A stretch of DNA of 64,000 bases from Hippasteria phrygiana (Eukaryota; Echinodermata; Asteroidea; Valvatida; Goniasteridae), in NCBI GenBank assembly GCA_037893225.1, contig JAZGUH010000357.1, positions 124,001 to 188,000 of the forward strand. Reading direction: 5' to 3'. Below, one piece after another: positions 10,491 through 19,335 of this stretch. The notes beneath the pieces are model-generated. The model was given only the letters and a program-made list of their open reading frames with translations. It ran no database searches and was not told the origin of the DNA. The position numbers and the translations under genes were made by a program. Every line of letters begins with the position of its first letter. The stretch's first letter is position 1.

Positions 10491-10744
10491 CATGGGCGTC
10501 GCAAGGTTTTTTTCTAGAGGGGGCAAAGCACTCACCAGAAAGCAGCAAAGGAAGAAATCACCGGCCGTGGAAAAATCGAAAGGGGAGGGGGTGCTGGACG
10601 TCATTTGACGCTTTGTTAAAGACCGCAATACCTAGGCCTATTGTATACAGCCGTATTAGGCCCCCATCAGCAGGCTAATACATTCAATTGAGTACGACAT
10701 TGATTTCGACCCCACCCCCCCCCCCCCCCCCCGTGACGCCCATG
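10491..10744. mobile_element. Possible MITE, CATGGGCGTC ends
   Basis: CATGGGCGTC at the left edge and GACGCCCATG at the right edge form a 10-bp terminal inverted repeat around 254 bp. A G-rich tract lies near the left end and a ~20-nt poly-C near the right, like the other GGCGT-ended elements here. No target duplication found. Confidence 0.35.
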
Positions 10745-11414
10745 CCCCGGTGTTTGGACAGAAGCTGTACACATCATCACAAGACGTGGCAGTAAAGGAA
10801 ACGTCTGATTAGTTTAACACCACAGTTACTTTAATCGAGCATGGCATTGGCGTGACTCTAAAGACGAGCCGATTATACGTCAAGTGTTTTCCCACACACT
10901 CACAGCAATGGCAAATTGAGTTGATGCAGTGGGTAGCGTTTTGTTGACGAGCAACTGTTTAGACCAAGTTTGATTTTTTCGGAAATCGTGGATGATTCCT
11001 ACGTGGCCTGGCCAATTCCCGATGGCAACTCTCGCCGCCCCCCCCCCCCCCCCCCCGGCCCAATCGAAGACCCGTTGTGAGGTTTCATATACGGTTATGC
11101 CCCAAATTATTCATACCCATGCCAAATTCAAGCAAGGTATTGTGAATCATAAATGATTTATTATTTCTACTTTTATGCTAATAATGTGAAACCAAAATAT
11201 ATGTAGATTTGTACATGCCAACTAAAAGTCATTAAGTAAAGCCCAAGTTCCGCCAATCCAGCTTTTTTTTTTTTTAAAGAAACGTAAACTACCAGATTTT
11301 TCATAGGGTATGAATAATTTGAGGCGTAACTGTAGCTCTCGTGTTTACAAATTTGCTTTTGCTATGTGCTCGCCATCTCCTATACGGCTGTGCACCAAAC
11401 CAGGCTTAGTGTAG
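10745..11414. other. Non-coding, no gene seen
   Basis: Contains a poly-C run at about 11037-11056 and a poly-T at about 11264. No coding sequence or structured repeat is supported. Confidence 0.35.
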
Positions 11415-11620
11415 CAGCGGCGTAGGTGGGGCGTGGGGCGTGGGGTGGCGCACGCCCCATAACTTGAAATCCTCCCCCCCCCCCAGTCGCCCCCACTGTA
11501 AATTTCGCAAACGTAGAAAATAATAGTATTATTATTCAGCAAAATATTGTGAACGCCCTCCCCACTGTAACATCCATCCCTTACACGCCCCCTATGGAGA
11601 GGGGCCTGGCTACGCCGCTG
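11415..11620 (-). mobile_element. CAGCGGCGTAG-ended MITE (~206 bp)
   Basis: Left end CAGCGGCGTAGG, right end CCTGGCTACGCCGCTG. The body matches the complement of the truncated copy at 3546-3720 (for example CCCACTGTAACATCCATCCC). The terminal sequence is close to that of the small hAT-type element at 13556-13639. No perfect 8-bp duplication was found, so this copy is older. Confidence 0.6.
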
Positions 11621-11978
11621 TACTAACATCGTATACCGCAGTAAGTCCAAATTTGTTTTTTCAAGCAAATACGGAGTCACTGCGTTCTCTTAAATAAGCA
11701 TTCCACTCCACAAAACTCTAGTCTTTAACCAACTCTAAAACTTGTATTTCGCGCGCAATATAGGTAACATTATCTGGTACGTACTTTGAGCTAATTGTTT
11801 AACATTTCCAGTGCCCCATGTACCGGTTCACTTACCTATTGCGCACGAAAGTGCGAAACCGACCAAAAAAGTGTGACTCTTCTGAACGATGTTATCGATG
11901 TTTGCATTGCCTGTGTAAATCTATTATCAATCTATGTAAACACTAGAAGATATACGAATAAATAATTCGAACCTCATA

Positions 11979-12090
11979 CACTGCAAAGCTGTGGTGTTAA
12001 AATAACACCATGTTATATCTATACTGAACCACTCGTCCAATATAGATACCGGTACCGCATTGTGTTAATCTGACCACAATTTTTCCAGTG
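11979..12090. mobile_element. Small MITE with CACTG…CAGTG ends, TA flanks
   Basis: CACTGCAAAGCTGTGGT at left mirrors ACCACAATTTTTCCAGTG at right, with TA on both outer sides (11977-11978 and 12091-12092). About 112 bp. A degraded relative may lie near 9047-9170. Confidence 0.6.
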
Positions 12091-12301
12091 TAGCTATGTG
12101 AACAAAGCTTGTGAGTAGTCCCCTACCTGACGTTTCGCCGTTTGTGTGTTAACCACGCCCCTTCGACAGACCCATGGTATTTCGTGCAGTCATTTTCTAT
12201 TGTCGCAGATTTTGCACAAGGCGCGTCGAATTCACAGCTGCGTTCAAGTCGCTAAGCGTGGATCTATCAATGTAAGAGTTTGAAATTGTCCTTATTTTCA
12301 G

Positions 12302-12357
12302 CGTTTGTTTCAACGTTTGTTGTAAAAGAACAAAGAAATATTGATCGACGACCAGTA
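12302..12357 (+). other. 5' UTR portion of SLC1A-like exon
   Basis: A pyrimidine-rich acceptor, TTGTCCTTATTTTCAG, ends at 12301. The likely mRNA sequence therefore starts at 12302, with the first ATG of the transporter 56 nt downstream. The upstream non-coding exon and promoter were not identified; 12091-12301 shows no clear TATA box. Confidence 0.5.
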
Positions 12358-12738
12358 ATGAATAACAGCGTACACGAAATGAAGGGCGTCGAGGCCGCTA
12401 CGGCCGACCTGGTGGAGGCGCAGCCGGCCGAGTCCGAAACGTCCTCGGACCGTCGACGACGCGTCACCTCCTGGCGCGCCTGCTGCTCAGGCTTCCTGCG
12501 CCGTAACCTCCTCGTTGTCCTTCTGTTGCTCTCTCTGCTGCTGGGGATTGGCGTGGGCTTCTTCATCAAGTTCGGCACGGATCTGAGCTTCACGGCTAAG
12601 CAGCTGGGTTATATCGCCTTTCCCGGCACGCTGTTCCTGAACATGCTGAAGATGGTCATCGTGCCGCTGATCGTGTCCAGCCTGGTGGCCGGAATGTCGT
12701 CGCTGGACAAGCGCGTGTCCGGAGTCTTAGGTCTCAAG
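12358..12738 (+). CDS. SLC1A: Excitatory amino acid transporter (SLC1A/EAAT-like), coding exon 1
   Basis: First 127 codons of a sodium-coupled glutamate/aspartate transporter of the plasma membrane. Start ATG 12358 (MNNSVHEMKG…, G at -3); an in-frame ATG at 12379 is an alternative. Residues 1-45 are a polar cytosolic tail with an RRRR patch. Residues ~48-72 form TM1 (RRNLLVVLLLLSLLLGIGVG). Residues ~85-115 form TM2 with the family signature FPG, then N-MLKM-V-VPLIVSSLVAG. The exon ends …SGVLGLK in phase 0 before GTATGG. The family works as trimers that move glutamate with 3 Na+ and H+ against K+. EAAT rather than ASCT type is favoured by later exons. The whole gene spans 12358 to beyond 20051 on the plus strand, and the last exon(s) are missing. 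Confidence 0.9.
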
Positions 12739-13170
12739 GTATGGGGTTTCCAGGAATGTTGAAGCTGGTTTTTTTTTTTCGCGTAGCATTTCCATTCTGT
12801 TTATATTATAAGAAATTTAAATGTGCCGTCACTGATTCTTCCAAGGGGTTTTGTAGTGGGTAAAAGCCAAAAAGTTTTCATTTCCTGCCAGATTCCGTAG
12901 GTTTTCTTCCCACTAAAACTAAACATTTCTTCGTCGTCTTTCTACAGGTTTTTTCAGGCTTTCAAGCTACATTGCGATGTGCGCTTTTGAGAAATCATTG
13001 GTTTCGTTACCAGAAAGAATTACAATGAACAAAATATAAAAAAAATAAAGGGAAAAAACAAATAAATGTTTCATGAATAAATACGGCATTTATACCTCAA
13101 TCCTTTCCAACCACTACACAATCTTTAATTATATTCTCAACCATCGGACTTTGGGTATTTGAATATGCAG

Positions 13171-13331
13171 GCTCTGCTGTACTACTTCAGTACAACCTTT
13201 CTGGCAGTAGCCCTCGGCATCCTCATGGTGTTATCCATACAGCCAGGGAATCGCCAGCAATCCATCACCATCGATAGATCCGGCAGCACCGAGTATGTCA
13301 ACACAGCGGACGCTATTCTGGATCTGTTGAG
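13171..13331 (+). CDS. SLC1A: SLC1A/EAAT-like, coding exon 2 (TM3), defective donor
   Basis: The acceptor TATGCAG ends at 13170. The exon reads ALLYYFSTTFLAVALGILMV (TM3, strongly conserved in EAATs), then a loop with LSIQPG and TADAILDLLR. Exon 3 needs a phase-2 junction, which places the end at …TTG AG (13331). The next bases are ATATGC instead of GTATGC, a one-base change of the expected donor. A weak in-phase GT lies 6 nt upstream (GTTGAG at 13326) and would delete two residues (L-R). Reading on past the exon gives a stop at 13420-13422. The intron to exon 3 is about 3.6 kb and hosts several transposable elements. Confidence 0.85.
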
Positions 13332-13555
13332 ATATGCGATAGAAAATGCGTCCGTCATAAAATCACTATGGTCGGAAAGAGAATTAAAAAACAGAACATT
13401 AATGCAGACGGCCATCCCTTGAAACTACGCCGTTTTCCCGAAAACACGGAGGTTTGGTTCAGAAAAGTCAGACCGTTGGAAATCAGACAGTACTCGTATA
13501 GTTGTTTGTCAATGATTCTATTTAGACACACGGCGCACTTTCAAGGGATAGTCAT

Positions 13556-13639
13556 CAGTGGCGTAGCCAAGGGGAGGGGGAAATAGCCACCCCCCCCCCC
13601 CGATCCCCCCCTCACAGGAAGAGCCTGGCTACGCCACTG
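13556..13639. mobile_element. 84-bp hAT-type MITE with intact 8-bp target duplication
   Basis: Ends CAGTGGCGTAGCCAAG and CTGGCTACGCCACTG form the terminal inverted repeat. The identical 8 bp ATAGTCAT flank it at 13548-13555 and 13640-13647. An 8-bp duplication with CAGNGGCGTAG ends is the mark of a hAT-family non-autonomous element. Interior is a poly-G/poly-C stretch. Lies in intron 2 of the transporter gene. Confidence 0.85.
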
Positions 13640-13647
13640 ATAGTCAT

Positions 13648-14175
13648 GCGCAGTTATTCTACTTTATAATGATCTCTCGAACCACAGCAATTTTAGGACG
13701 AATGTTTTTTCTGCTTCCATGGCAATGCGTTCCTGATCCTTTAAGCTAATGGTCATATTCTTCTTCTTCAGTCGTATCTTTACTGAAAACTTCGCAGAGG
13801 TCAAAATAAATTATTCTGAAACAGTGATGATTATGTCATGAGAACTAAAGATTTTGATGCATTTTTGTGGTATCGCGACTCCGGACAGAAGCATCATTAG
13901 GCGCGCCTCCGCCGACAAAAATACCCATTTTTGGCTGTGACGTCATGAAGGTAAAAAACACTGCATGCCATGCAATTGATATTCAGAGCCGTATACAGCT
14001 ACAGGAATGCGCCGACGCCATTTTTACAGTGGTGCTGCGCTCGCGTGTTGATTAGGCGCGTTCTTTAATTTCAGTCGCGCGCGCATTTTGGCAAGTTGTA
14101 AACACCCTGTTGGTCGAAGTTGCGTCGAGCGCGTGCGTCTAACACGCACGCGAGCGCCTCGCCACCGCAGTAAAT
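13648..14175. other. Intron 2 sequence, CpG-rich stretch, no exon seen
   Basis: From about 13890 the DNA is rich in GCGCG words with ATTAGGCGCG appearing near both 13897 and 14052, probably another degraded inverted-repeat element. No conserved coding sequence of the transporter falls here. Confidence 0.35.
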
Positions 14176-14406
14176 GCTTCTAATTTTGGTCGCCGGATTA
14201 GTCTATAGACTAATTGACGAACAAAATTAGAAGCCATCTTTGGGTACCCAATCGGGCGGTACTGCGCTCGCGCGCGCGTCATACGCGTGCTTACGTTTGA
14301 GGCGCGTGTTTACTTTGGCAATCCTATTGGTCAAAGGCCTACTGAGTGCGCGCGTACAACGAGCGCGCGTTTATGGTACCACTCGATTGGGTACCCAAAG
14401 ATGGCA
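14176..14406. repeat. Compound hairpins (GCTTCTAATTTTG and GGGTACCCAA arms)
   Basis: 14176-14234 is a tight palindrome, GCTTCTAATTTTGGTCG… around ATTAGTCTATAGACTAAT. It runs into a second inverted repeat whose arms are CCATCTTTGGGTACCCAATC (about 14233-14265) and its complement (about 14375-14404). Half of the first palindrome plus part of the second arm recurs at about 15837-15893. This is a MITE family with rearranged copies inside intron 2. Confidence 0.6.
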
Positions 14407-14700
14407 ACCTCGTTCCCATAGCTTACGTTATTTTCAACCTCGTTTCCAATAGTAAGCCCTGGGATGGGAACTTCTTACTCGTGCCCTGATTGGATAGTGA
14501 AAATGCAGCATTAGCTTATTAGCATATTATAGAAATTAAAACCGTACAGTTGGTGATTCCACTGTATTTCTTGATGGAAGTTTGCCGGCGCTTTTCTGTA
14601 GTATATTTTCTCTGAATGTCTGCAATGGCGACGCCCTGGTGAGAGTGCTCCAGCTGCGAAACGACGGTTTTTGGTCCTGTCAATACCAACAGCAACGCCG
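14407..14700. other. Intron 2 sequence left of the Mutator-like element
   Basis: Overlapping short frames on both strands are open through here (plus 14582 onward, minus 14511-14708) because the sequence is GC-rich. None has a recognisable motif. The last bases plus the 9-bp duplication continue seamlessly on the other side of the inserted element at 15396. Confidence 0.3.
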
Positions 14701-14709
14701 CCCGCCATG

Positions 14710-15386
14710 TAGTCTTGGTTCCAAGACGTCCTTAGCGGTGCGACGTATAGCGCGCACGGCCGGCCGACAGCGCCCTCTCGCTACACACACACATGCCACG
14801 GCTAAATCGCTAAGACCGTCTTGGGAATTTCGCAAGTTCTGCTCGCAAAATCGCGAGCAGAACTGTGTGGCATTTGCATGCGCGTGTGACGTAGCTGCAT
14901 TATTGCATGTAAATAGCCAACACTCACTAGTCTAGTTTCTGTACCCCAGTCGTGTTTACGTGTACGTACGTATGAACGTGCAGCGCAGTACCAAGCCATT
15001 CGTTGTTTGTTTGAAAAAATGTCTGACCGCGTGGACCAAACGATCGATTTTACAGCAAACAAACTGGGCTTTGGAAAGGTAAAAAGTCATCAGATCAGTT
15101 CCATTCATCAATTTGTACGTCGTGGCCATGATTTGTTTGTTAATTTACCAACGGGATTTGGCAAGAGTGTAATTTTTCAAGCTGCTCCATTGGTCTTAGA
15201 TTTCTTGAACGAAGCATGGAGGTGTTTCCTACCTCCATGAACGAAGTAACCGAATGAAAACAGGAGAAAGCGCTGATTATTGTCGTCGTGCACCCGTTTA
15301 CATGACTGTGTGTGTGTGTAGCTAGAGGGCGCTGCCGTGCGCGCTGTACGTCGCACAGCGCTAAGGACGTCTTGGAACCAAGACTA
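14710..15386. mobile_element. Mutator-like non-autonomous element, ~90-bp TIRs, 9-bp TSD
   Basis: Left end TAGTCTTGGTTCCAAGACGT and right end ACGTCTTGGAACCAAGACTA begin inverted repeats that can be followed for about 90 bp with small indels (14710-14806 against 15297-15386, through the CAGCGCCCTCT and TGTGTGTGTGTAG words). The identical 9 bp CCCGCCATG sit directly outside both ends (14701-14709 and 15387-15395). Long TIRs and a 9-bp duplication are the hallmark of Mutator-like elements. There is no transposase; the interior carries a helicase gene fragment (15019-15240). Sits in intron 2 of the transporter. Confidence 0.8.
15019..15240 (+). pseudogene. RecQ/DEAD-type helicase N-terminal fragment inside the element
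   Basis: From ATG 15019 the frame reads MSDRVDQTIDFTANKLGFGK…, then a segment typical of superfamily-2 helicases. QISSIHQFV is the Q-motif-like lead-in, then DLFVNLPTGFGKSVIFQAAP is motif I (Walker A, GFGKS), as in RecQ-like proteins of invertebrates. It stops at 15238 after LDFLNEAWRCFLPP. The homology ends where a small palindrome (CATGGAGG…CCTCCATG) begins. Only about 60 residues of a several-hundred-residue helicase domain are present, so it is a captured or decayed first exon with no ATPase motif II. A TTG 12 nt upstream is in frame but is an unlikely start. Confidence 0.65.
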
Positions 15387-15395
15387 CCCGCCATG

Positions 15396-16280
15396 CCGCA
15401 GTCCGAGGCCTGTTGGCCTGAAAGTCTTTCCTTAGGCTTTATCAAAAGGAAGTCCGAAGCCTAATTTGCCGGCGAGTGTGTGCCACGTACGAAAACACCA
15501 CAAGAAAAACTGTATCACAAGGGTATGTAAATTTGTTTTTTGTTCTTTTCATTTTGAGATAAATGACGCTTTGTTGATGCTCAACCATGTCAACCATTCT
15601 GAGAACCGATGAACTGCACGTATAATTTGCGGCCTTTTTGCACGATTTTACAATCGAGCTAATCAATCTAGTACCAAAGAACCTATATGCTGCCATCAGA
15701 CTACTACGTGCCCAGAATACATCGTTCAAAGGGAGCCTAATTTGCATGCGTGTCAACAAATCTTGGACATTTAAATGATCCCATACCAGGGTGAGAGAGC
15801 AGCTGTGGTGTCGGTGAGGGCGCTGCTCGACACCATGGGAACGAGGTTGCCAAAGATGGCTTCTAATTTTGTTGGTCGGATTAGTCTGTACAAAACCCAC
15901 GTGGTATGTGTCGGTAGGAGCAGCGCAAGCAATGCTTTACCACCAATTGCACCCATTTTTCGCAAAAACATTGAACAACTTGTTACTGTTTTCCAACAGA
16001 AAATGCGATTTCCATTAAAGCAGGTAAAGAATTTAGTGACGTGTGACTCATTTTTAGAGATTTTTCTTCAAAATGGTAGCACAGATGGGATCAATTCGCT
16101 GGGTGTTTGGTCTAATCACTTGTTCATTTGGCCAGTTAAAATTTTGGATAGCTGTATCATTGTTGTAACACATTGTCCATGGACTAAATCTGAGGGCTAT
16201 GTCATTGTTGTAAACTTTGTCCATGAAGTCAAATTAACATAATGCAAATTATGAGAGACATTTTCTCGGCGTAGTGTATG
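15396..16280. other. Intron 2 sequence between elements, no exon seen
   Basis: A plus-strand frame at 15775-16242 is open for 155 codons but shows no domain. It starts inside a rearranged MITE copy (15837-15893), and nothing in it matches the transporter. I regard it as chance. TTAGGCTT/AAGCCTAA near 15432-15463 is another small inverted repeat. Confidence 0.35.
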
Positions 16281-16282
16281 TA

Positions 16283-16541
16283 TGCTCAGTGCCTTCCGAG
16301 AGCCACTGGGAAAAATTCACAGGCTCTCTTATAATTTACATCACCCCCGACGCTATAATTCCAAGTACAGACTGATTACGCGGTATCCGCTGCTAGATTG
16401 GATTCGAATCGACCAGCCGACCTTGCAAGTTCGGTCGTCGAGTAGTCAAGATGTCTGCACTTAAAGCAAGAGGTCGTGGGTTCGAGGCCCACCCAAGTAA
16501 GCTTGTGAATTATTCCCCCAGGCTCTCGGAAGCACTGAGCA
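16283..16541. mobile_element. ~260-bp element: ~40-bp TIRs enclosing a tRNA-like sequence
   Basis: The left end TGCTCAGTGCCTTCCGAGAG continues CCACTGGGAAAAATTCAC and is mirrored at the right by GTGAATTATTCCCCCAGGCT then CTCGGAAGCACTGAGCA. TA flanks both sides (16281-16282, 16542-16543). Between the arms, about 16434-16499 looks like a tRNA 3' half. This mixed MITE plus tRNA-like layout is unusual. Confidence 0.65.
16434..16499 (+). other. tRNA-like sequence (not a functional tRNA)
   Basis: GTGGG-TTCGAGG-CCCAC (16476-16492) is a perfect T arm containing the RNA polymerase III B box GGTTCGAGGCC. Upstream TCGAGTAGTCAAGATG resembles a D arm/A box, and GC ACTTAAA GCAAG a weak anticodon arm. The 7 nt after the T arm find no partner upstream, so there is no acceptor stem, and the anticodon would be TTA, complementary to the UAA stop codon. 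Best read as a tRNA-derived (SINE-like) promoter relic. Confidence 0.5.
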
Positions 16542-16938
16542 TACAGTGCTTAATACACCCACATCGGAAAGGGCGAGAACAATTGACCTGTTCACCTAAT
16601 TCAAATTTAGACCTATCTCCATCGGTTCTTTCCCCTGTAGTCACAAAGCGTAGTTCTGTATACACGATCTCCTTGAAAGTTACGAATATGCAAACACCCG
16701 TACGCGTGTGTCTGTTGTTCGCAAATCCGGTCCAAGCAAACAAACCCCATTCAATAAACACCTGAGCGGCTTTACCACGCTTTACCACGCAGTGCTCGCC
16801 GCTATTGTCAAGATTACAAATCACCATTAAATTTTATTTTTTTAATATAGGGAAAATGCATTAGTCCTGAACTGTACACTATGGTTAAGGAGGATATAAC
16901 AGTCCACTGTTTTATGTCATTTTTCCACTTTATTTCAG

Positions 16939-16981
16939 GAACATGTTTCCACCCAATATTGTAGAGGCCTGCTTCCGCTCA
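16939..16981 (+). CDS. SLC1A: SLC1A/EAAT-like, coding exon 3 (43-nt micro-exon)
   Basis: Between the acceptor TTTATTTCAG (ending 16938) and donor GTGAGT (16982) lie 43 nt reading (R)NMFPPNIVEACFRS. This matches the invariant EAAT segment that follows DLIR in vertebrate transporters (N-M-F-P-x-N-x-V-x-A-C-F). It starts with the third base of a codon and ends in phase 0, so exon 2 must end with AG at 13331. Too short to be found by ORF calling. Confidence 0.88.
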
Positions 16982-17336
16982 GTGAGTTGCATTTCCTTGT
17001 TTGTTCACGTAGATATCAAATTTCCTTTCCCAGAAAAGTGCCAAGATGTGTGGGGACCATCTGAGTTCACATTGGATGCACTCAACGATAATTGCTCTGT
17101 GATTTAACACAAAATGCATGTTTTTCCCCTTGTCTTTTAATGCACTTTGTTGCTTAATAATGCATATAGCCGGAAGAAAATCAAGGCAGACCTTGATTCA
17201 TGTTTAGAACTCAACCTTATTTTGTCAATATTTGATTTTGTAGTGCTTAAATAGTAGGCCTACTAGTCAAACATAGGTCTGTGTTTTGTATGCTCCACCG
17301 TTAATGTTATGCGGGGTTACAATACAAAACAGTCCA

Positions 17337-17584
17337 TTAGCCTTTTAGAGGTATGGCGGACACAATAGGAGAGGGCGCTATTTGATTTGGGTATACCTTT
17401 TGTGAAACCACAGGAAATTTCAAAGGTGAAGATTAGGCATGATCTATGGATTGTACTATGGATTGTACTTTAACTCAAAACAATATCTGATTCTGACTTT
17501 CACTGGAATTTGTGGTTTCACAAAATGTTTACCCAAATCAAATAGCGCCCTCCTATTGTGTCCGCCATACCTCTAAAAGGCTAA
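17337..17584. mobile_element. Palindromic MITE, copy 2 (TTAGCCTTTTAGAGG ends)
   Basis: Same ends as the 8167-8301 element, with TA outside GCCTTTTAGAGG on each side. Here the arms are longer, extended by a GTGAAACCACAG / CTGTGGTTTCACAAA pair. They enclose a ~100-bp loop, so this 248-bp copy is closer to the full-length form and copy 1 is an internal deletion. Lies in intron 3 of the transporter gene. Confidence 0.85.
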
Positions 17585-18172
17585 TTGGAGCAACGTCGGT
17601 CAAGGAAGGCATGAAAAGCCTCGGGTTAATAATTTTTTTGATCAAATCCACCCCTAAAACTGACATCACATCATTCCCTCCGAACGATATTTAGAGCAGC
17701 GGAGGAGGGCTAGGTGGGAACTTTACACAATTTGAAGTAAATAAAGCAAATTGAAAATTATATTTACTGTTTTCTATTAATAACTTGCTTTCCCTTAAAA
17801 ATATTTCGTTCCTCTAAAGTAGAATAATTTGTTCACTAGAAATGATGCGTCGTTCCTTCCAAGTGATACTTTGTATATTACGACGGAATGAAGTGTATCT
17901 CAAGGGCCAGGGATCACACAAAATATTTCGAAAAAACAAGATTCAATTTTGAGGAAGCGAAATATATTCCGGGGAACAAACAAATATTTAGAGAAGACGA
18001 AACGAAACGAGAGAGCTCCATTTTATGTCCATCAACTTCCATCAATACACTCACTACAAATCATAATTTGAATCATAATTATTAAGTGCCTTCAATAAAA
18101 GAAATATAAGTACATCTTTCACGTGAAATCGACAATATATTTTTTGTAAATTTGTGGTCATGCTTGCATCAG
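17585..18172. other. Rest of intron 3
   Basis: AT-rich intron sequence, repeating AAATATTT-like words. It ends at the acceptor TGCATCAG before exon 4. No further exon seen. Confidence 0.5.
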
Positions 18173-18467
18173 TACAAAACCGTGCAAACTCCAGTGACGA
18201 CGACGACCGACGAGAAGTCAGAAACCATGGGTACGATGACCATAACGACCATAGGGGGATCCACCATCGGTAGTACGCCAGAGCCCGAGGTCGTGCTAGT
18301 GTCCAAGGGCGGGTACCAAGACCGCAGCAACGCGTGTTGGGGCTGGTGGTGTTCTCCTGCGTCGTGGGTATCGTGCTGGGCCGCATGGGGCCGGAGGGGG
18401 AGTCGCTCAAGTCTTTCGCCAACTCATTGATGGAGACCATCATGCGACTGGTCCGGGTTATCATCTG
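18173..18467 (+). CDS. SLC1A: SLC1A/EAAT-like, coding exon 4, with 2-bp frameshift
   Basis: After the acceptor GCATCAG the frame reads YKTVQTPVTTTTDEKSETMG and on through a threonine-rich extracellular loop (the variable TM4b-4c loop of EAATs) to VLVSKGGYQDRSN. The next conserved residues VLGLVVFSCVVGIVLGRMG, then ETIMRLVRVIIW (TM4c-TM5), are in a different frame beginning GTG 18334. CGCG at 18331-18334, where one CG would keep frame, is a 2-bp duplication. The exon is 295 nt, while flanking phases (0 in, 2 out) require a length of 3n+2, agreeing with two extra bases. Without correction the frame ends at 18430. Donor is GTAAGG at 18468. Confidence 0.85.
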
Positions 18468-18772
18468 GTAAGGAAACTAACCCCCTTCTCGGACGCTTGT
18501 TGGCAGAAGACTCATTGATATTTGAAGCGTCGTCTGCACGCAATTATTACAGACCAAGTTCAAGCATAAAAGTGCATTAGATGCGCCAAACAACCATAAA
18601 TAAAGGTCTTTTTTCTGTAGGGCTGCAGGCGCCTAAAATAGAAAAAGTTGTTTTGTCGTTAACATATAGTAGAAGAAACATCTTGTTAAAACGCACAGAC
18701 AGTATATCTTTAAATTACATATAAATTGTAAGATATAATTTTGGGGTACCTAAAAACAAAAACCAACAACAC

Positions 18773-18808
18773 AACACAAAACAAAACAAAACAAAACAAA
18801 ACAAAACA
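18773..18808. repeat. (AAAAC)n microsatellite
   Basis: AACAC units pass into seven AAAAC units within intron 4, 80 bp before the exon 5 acceptor. Confidence 0.85.
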
Positions 18809-18890
18809 GACACACCAATACCGAAACTGATACCGCCTGTTGGATTCTGAAACAGTCCCTTTCAAAAACTGTTTTCTTCTGATTTGCCAG

Positions 18891-19124
18891 GATTTCTCCC
18901 ATCGGCATCTTCTTCCTGATTCTCGGCAAGATCTTGGCCATGGATGACTGGGTCACCGTCTTCAGTCAGATCGGCCTGTACTCTGCCACCGTCATCTCGG
19001 GTCTTCTCATCCACGGCCTCCTCGTGTTGCCTCTACTCTTCTTCGCCTTTACCCGGAAGAATCCAGTCACCTTCTTCAAGGGAGTATCGCCTGCTCTCAT
19101 GACGGCCTTCGCTACTGCCTCAAG
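18891..19124 (+). CDS. SLC1A: SLC1A/EAAT-like, coding exon 5 (TM5-HP1 start)
   Basis: Acceptor GATTTGCCAG, donor GTGAGA. The exon begins with the last base of the split Trp codon and reads ISPIGIFFLILGKILAMDDW, then a TM6 segment GLLIHGLLVLPLLFFAFTRK with the family motif TRKNP, then the start of hairpin HP1 (PALMTAFATAS). It ends two bases into a serine codon that joins exon 6. Alignment with known EAATs (W-YSPIGI-FLIAGKI, LP-F-TRKNP) is continuous and unbroken. Confidence 0.92.
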
Positions 19125-19335
19125 GTGAGAATCCATTTTGTTCATTTTAACTGCCCTATTTTTTCATGGGTCGCATTGTTTTTATAGGCCTAAAGTTACT
19201 CGTGGTTTTACATAAATCTCTTATTTGGGGCAAAACGGGGCTTCATAGTCGATTTCCAGCCACGATTGTGTTTTTTCCCCTTAAAAATAGCCTAAACTGC
19301 AAACAGTATAACTGACTTTCAACAAATAAACGTGC
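19125..19335. other. Start of intron 5
   Basis: Ordinary AT-rich intron sequence between the GTGAGA donor and the foldback element; nothing else seen. Confidence 0.5.

Noticed and set aside
12271..12301. Donor-like ATGTAAGAG followed by acceptor TTTTCAG
   Set aside because: Would make an intron of only ~30 nt, too short; the acceptor is kept, the donor is taken as chance.
12267..12593. 108-aa minus-strand frame opposite exon 1
   Set aside because: Antisense shadow of the GC-rich transporter exon; arginine-rich with no motif.
15775..16242. 155-codon plus frame
   Set aside because: No domain; begins inside a rearranged MITE copy and lies in intron 2 of the transporter.
16434..16499. Functional tRNA gene
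   Set aside because: Good T arm and B box, but no acceptor stem pairing, weak anticodon stem and a TTA anticodon.
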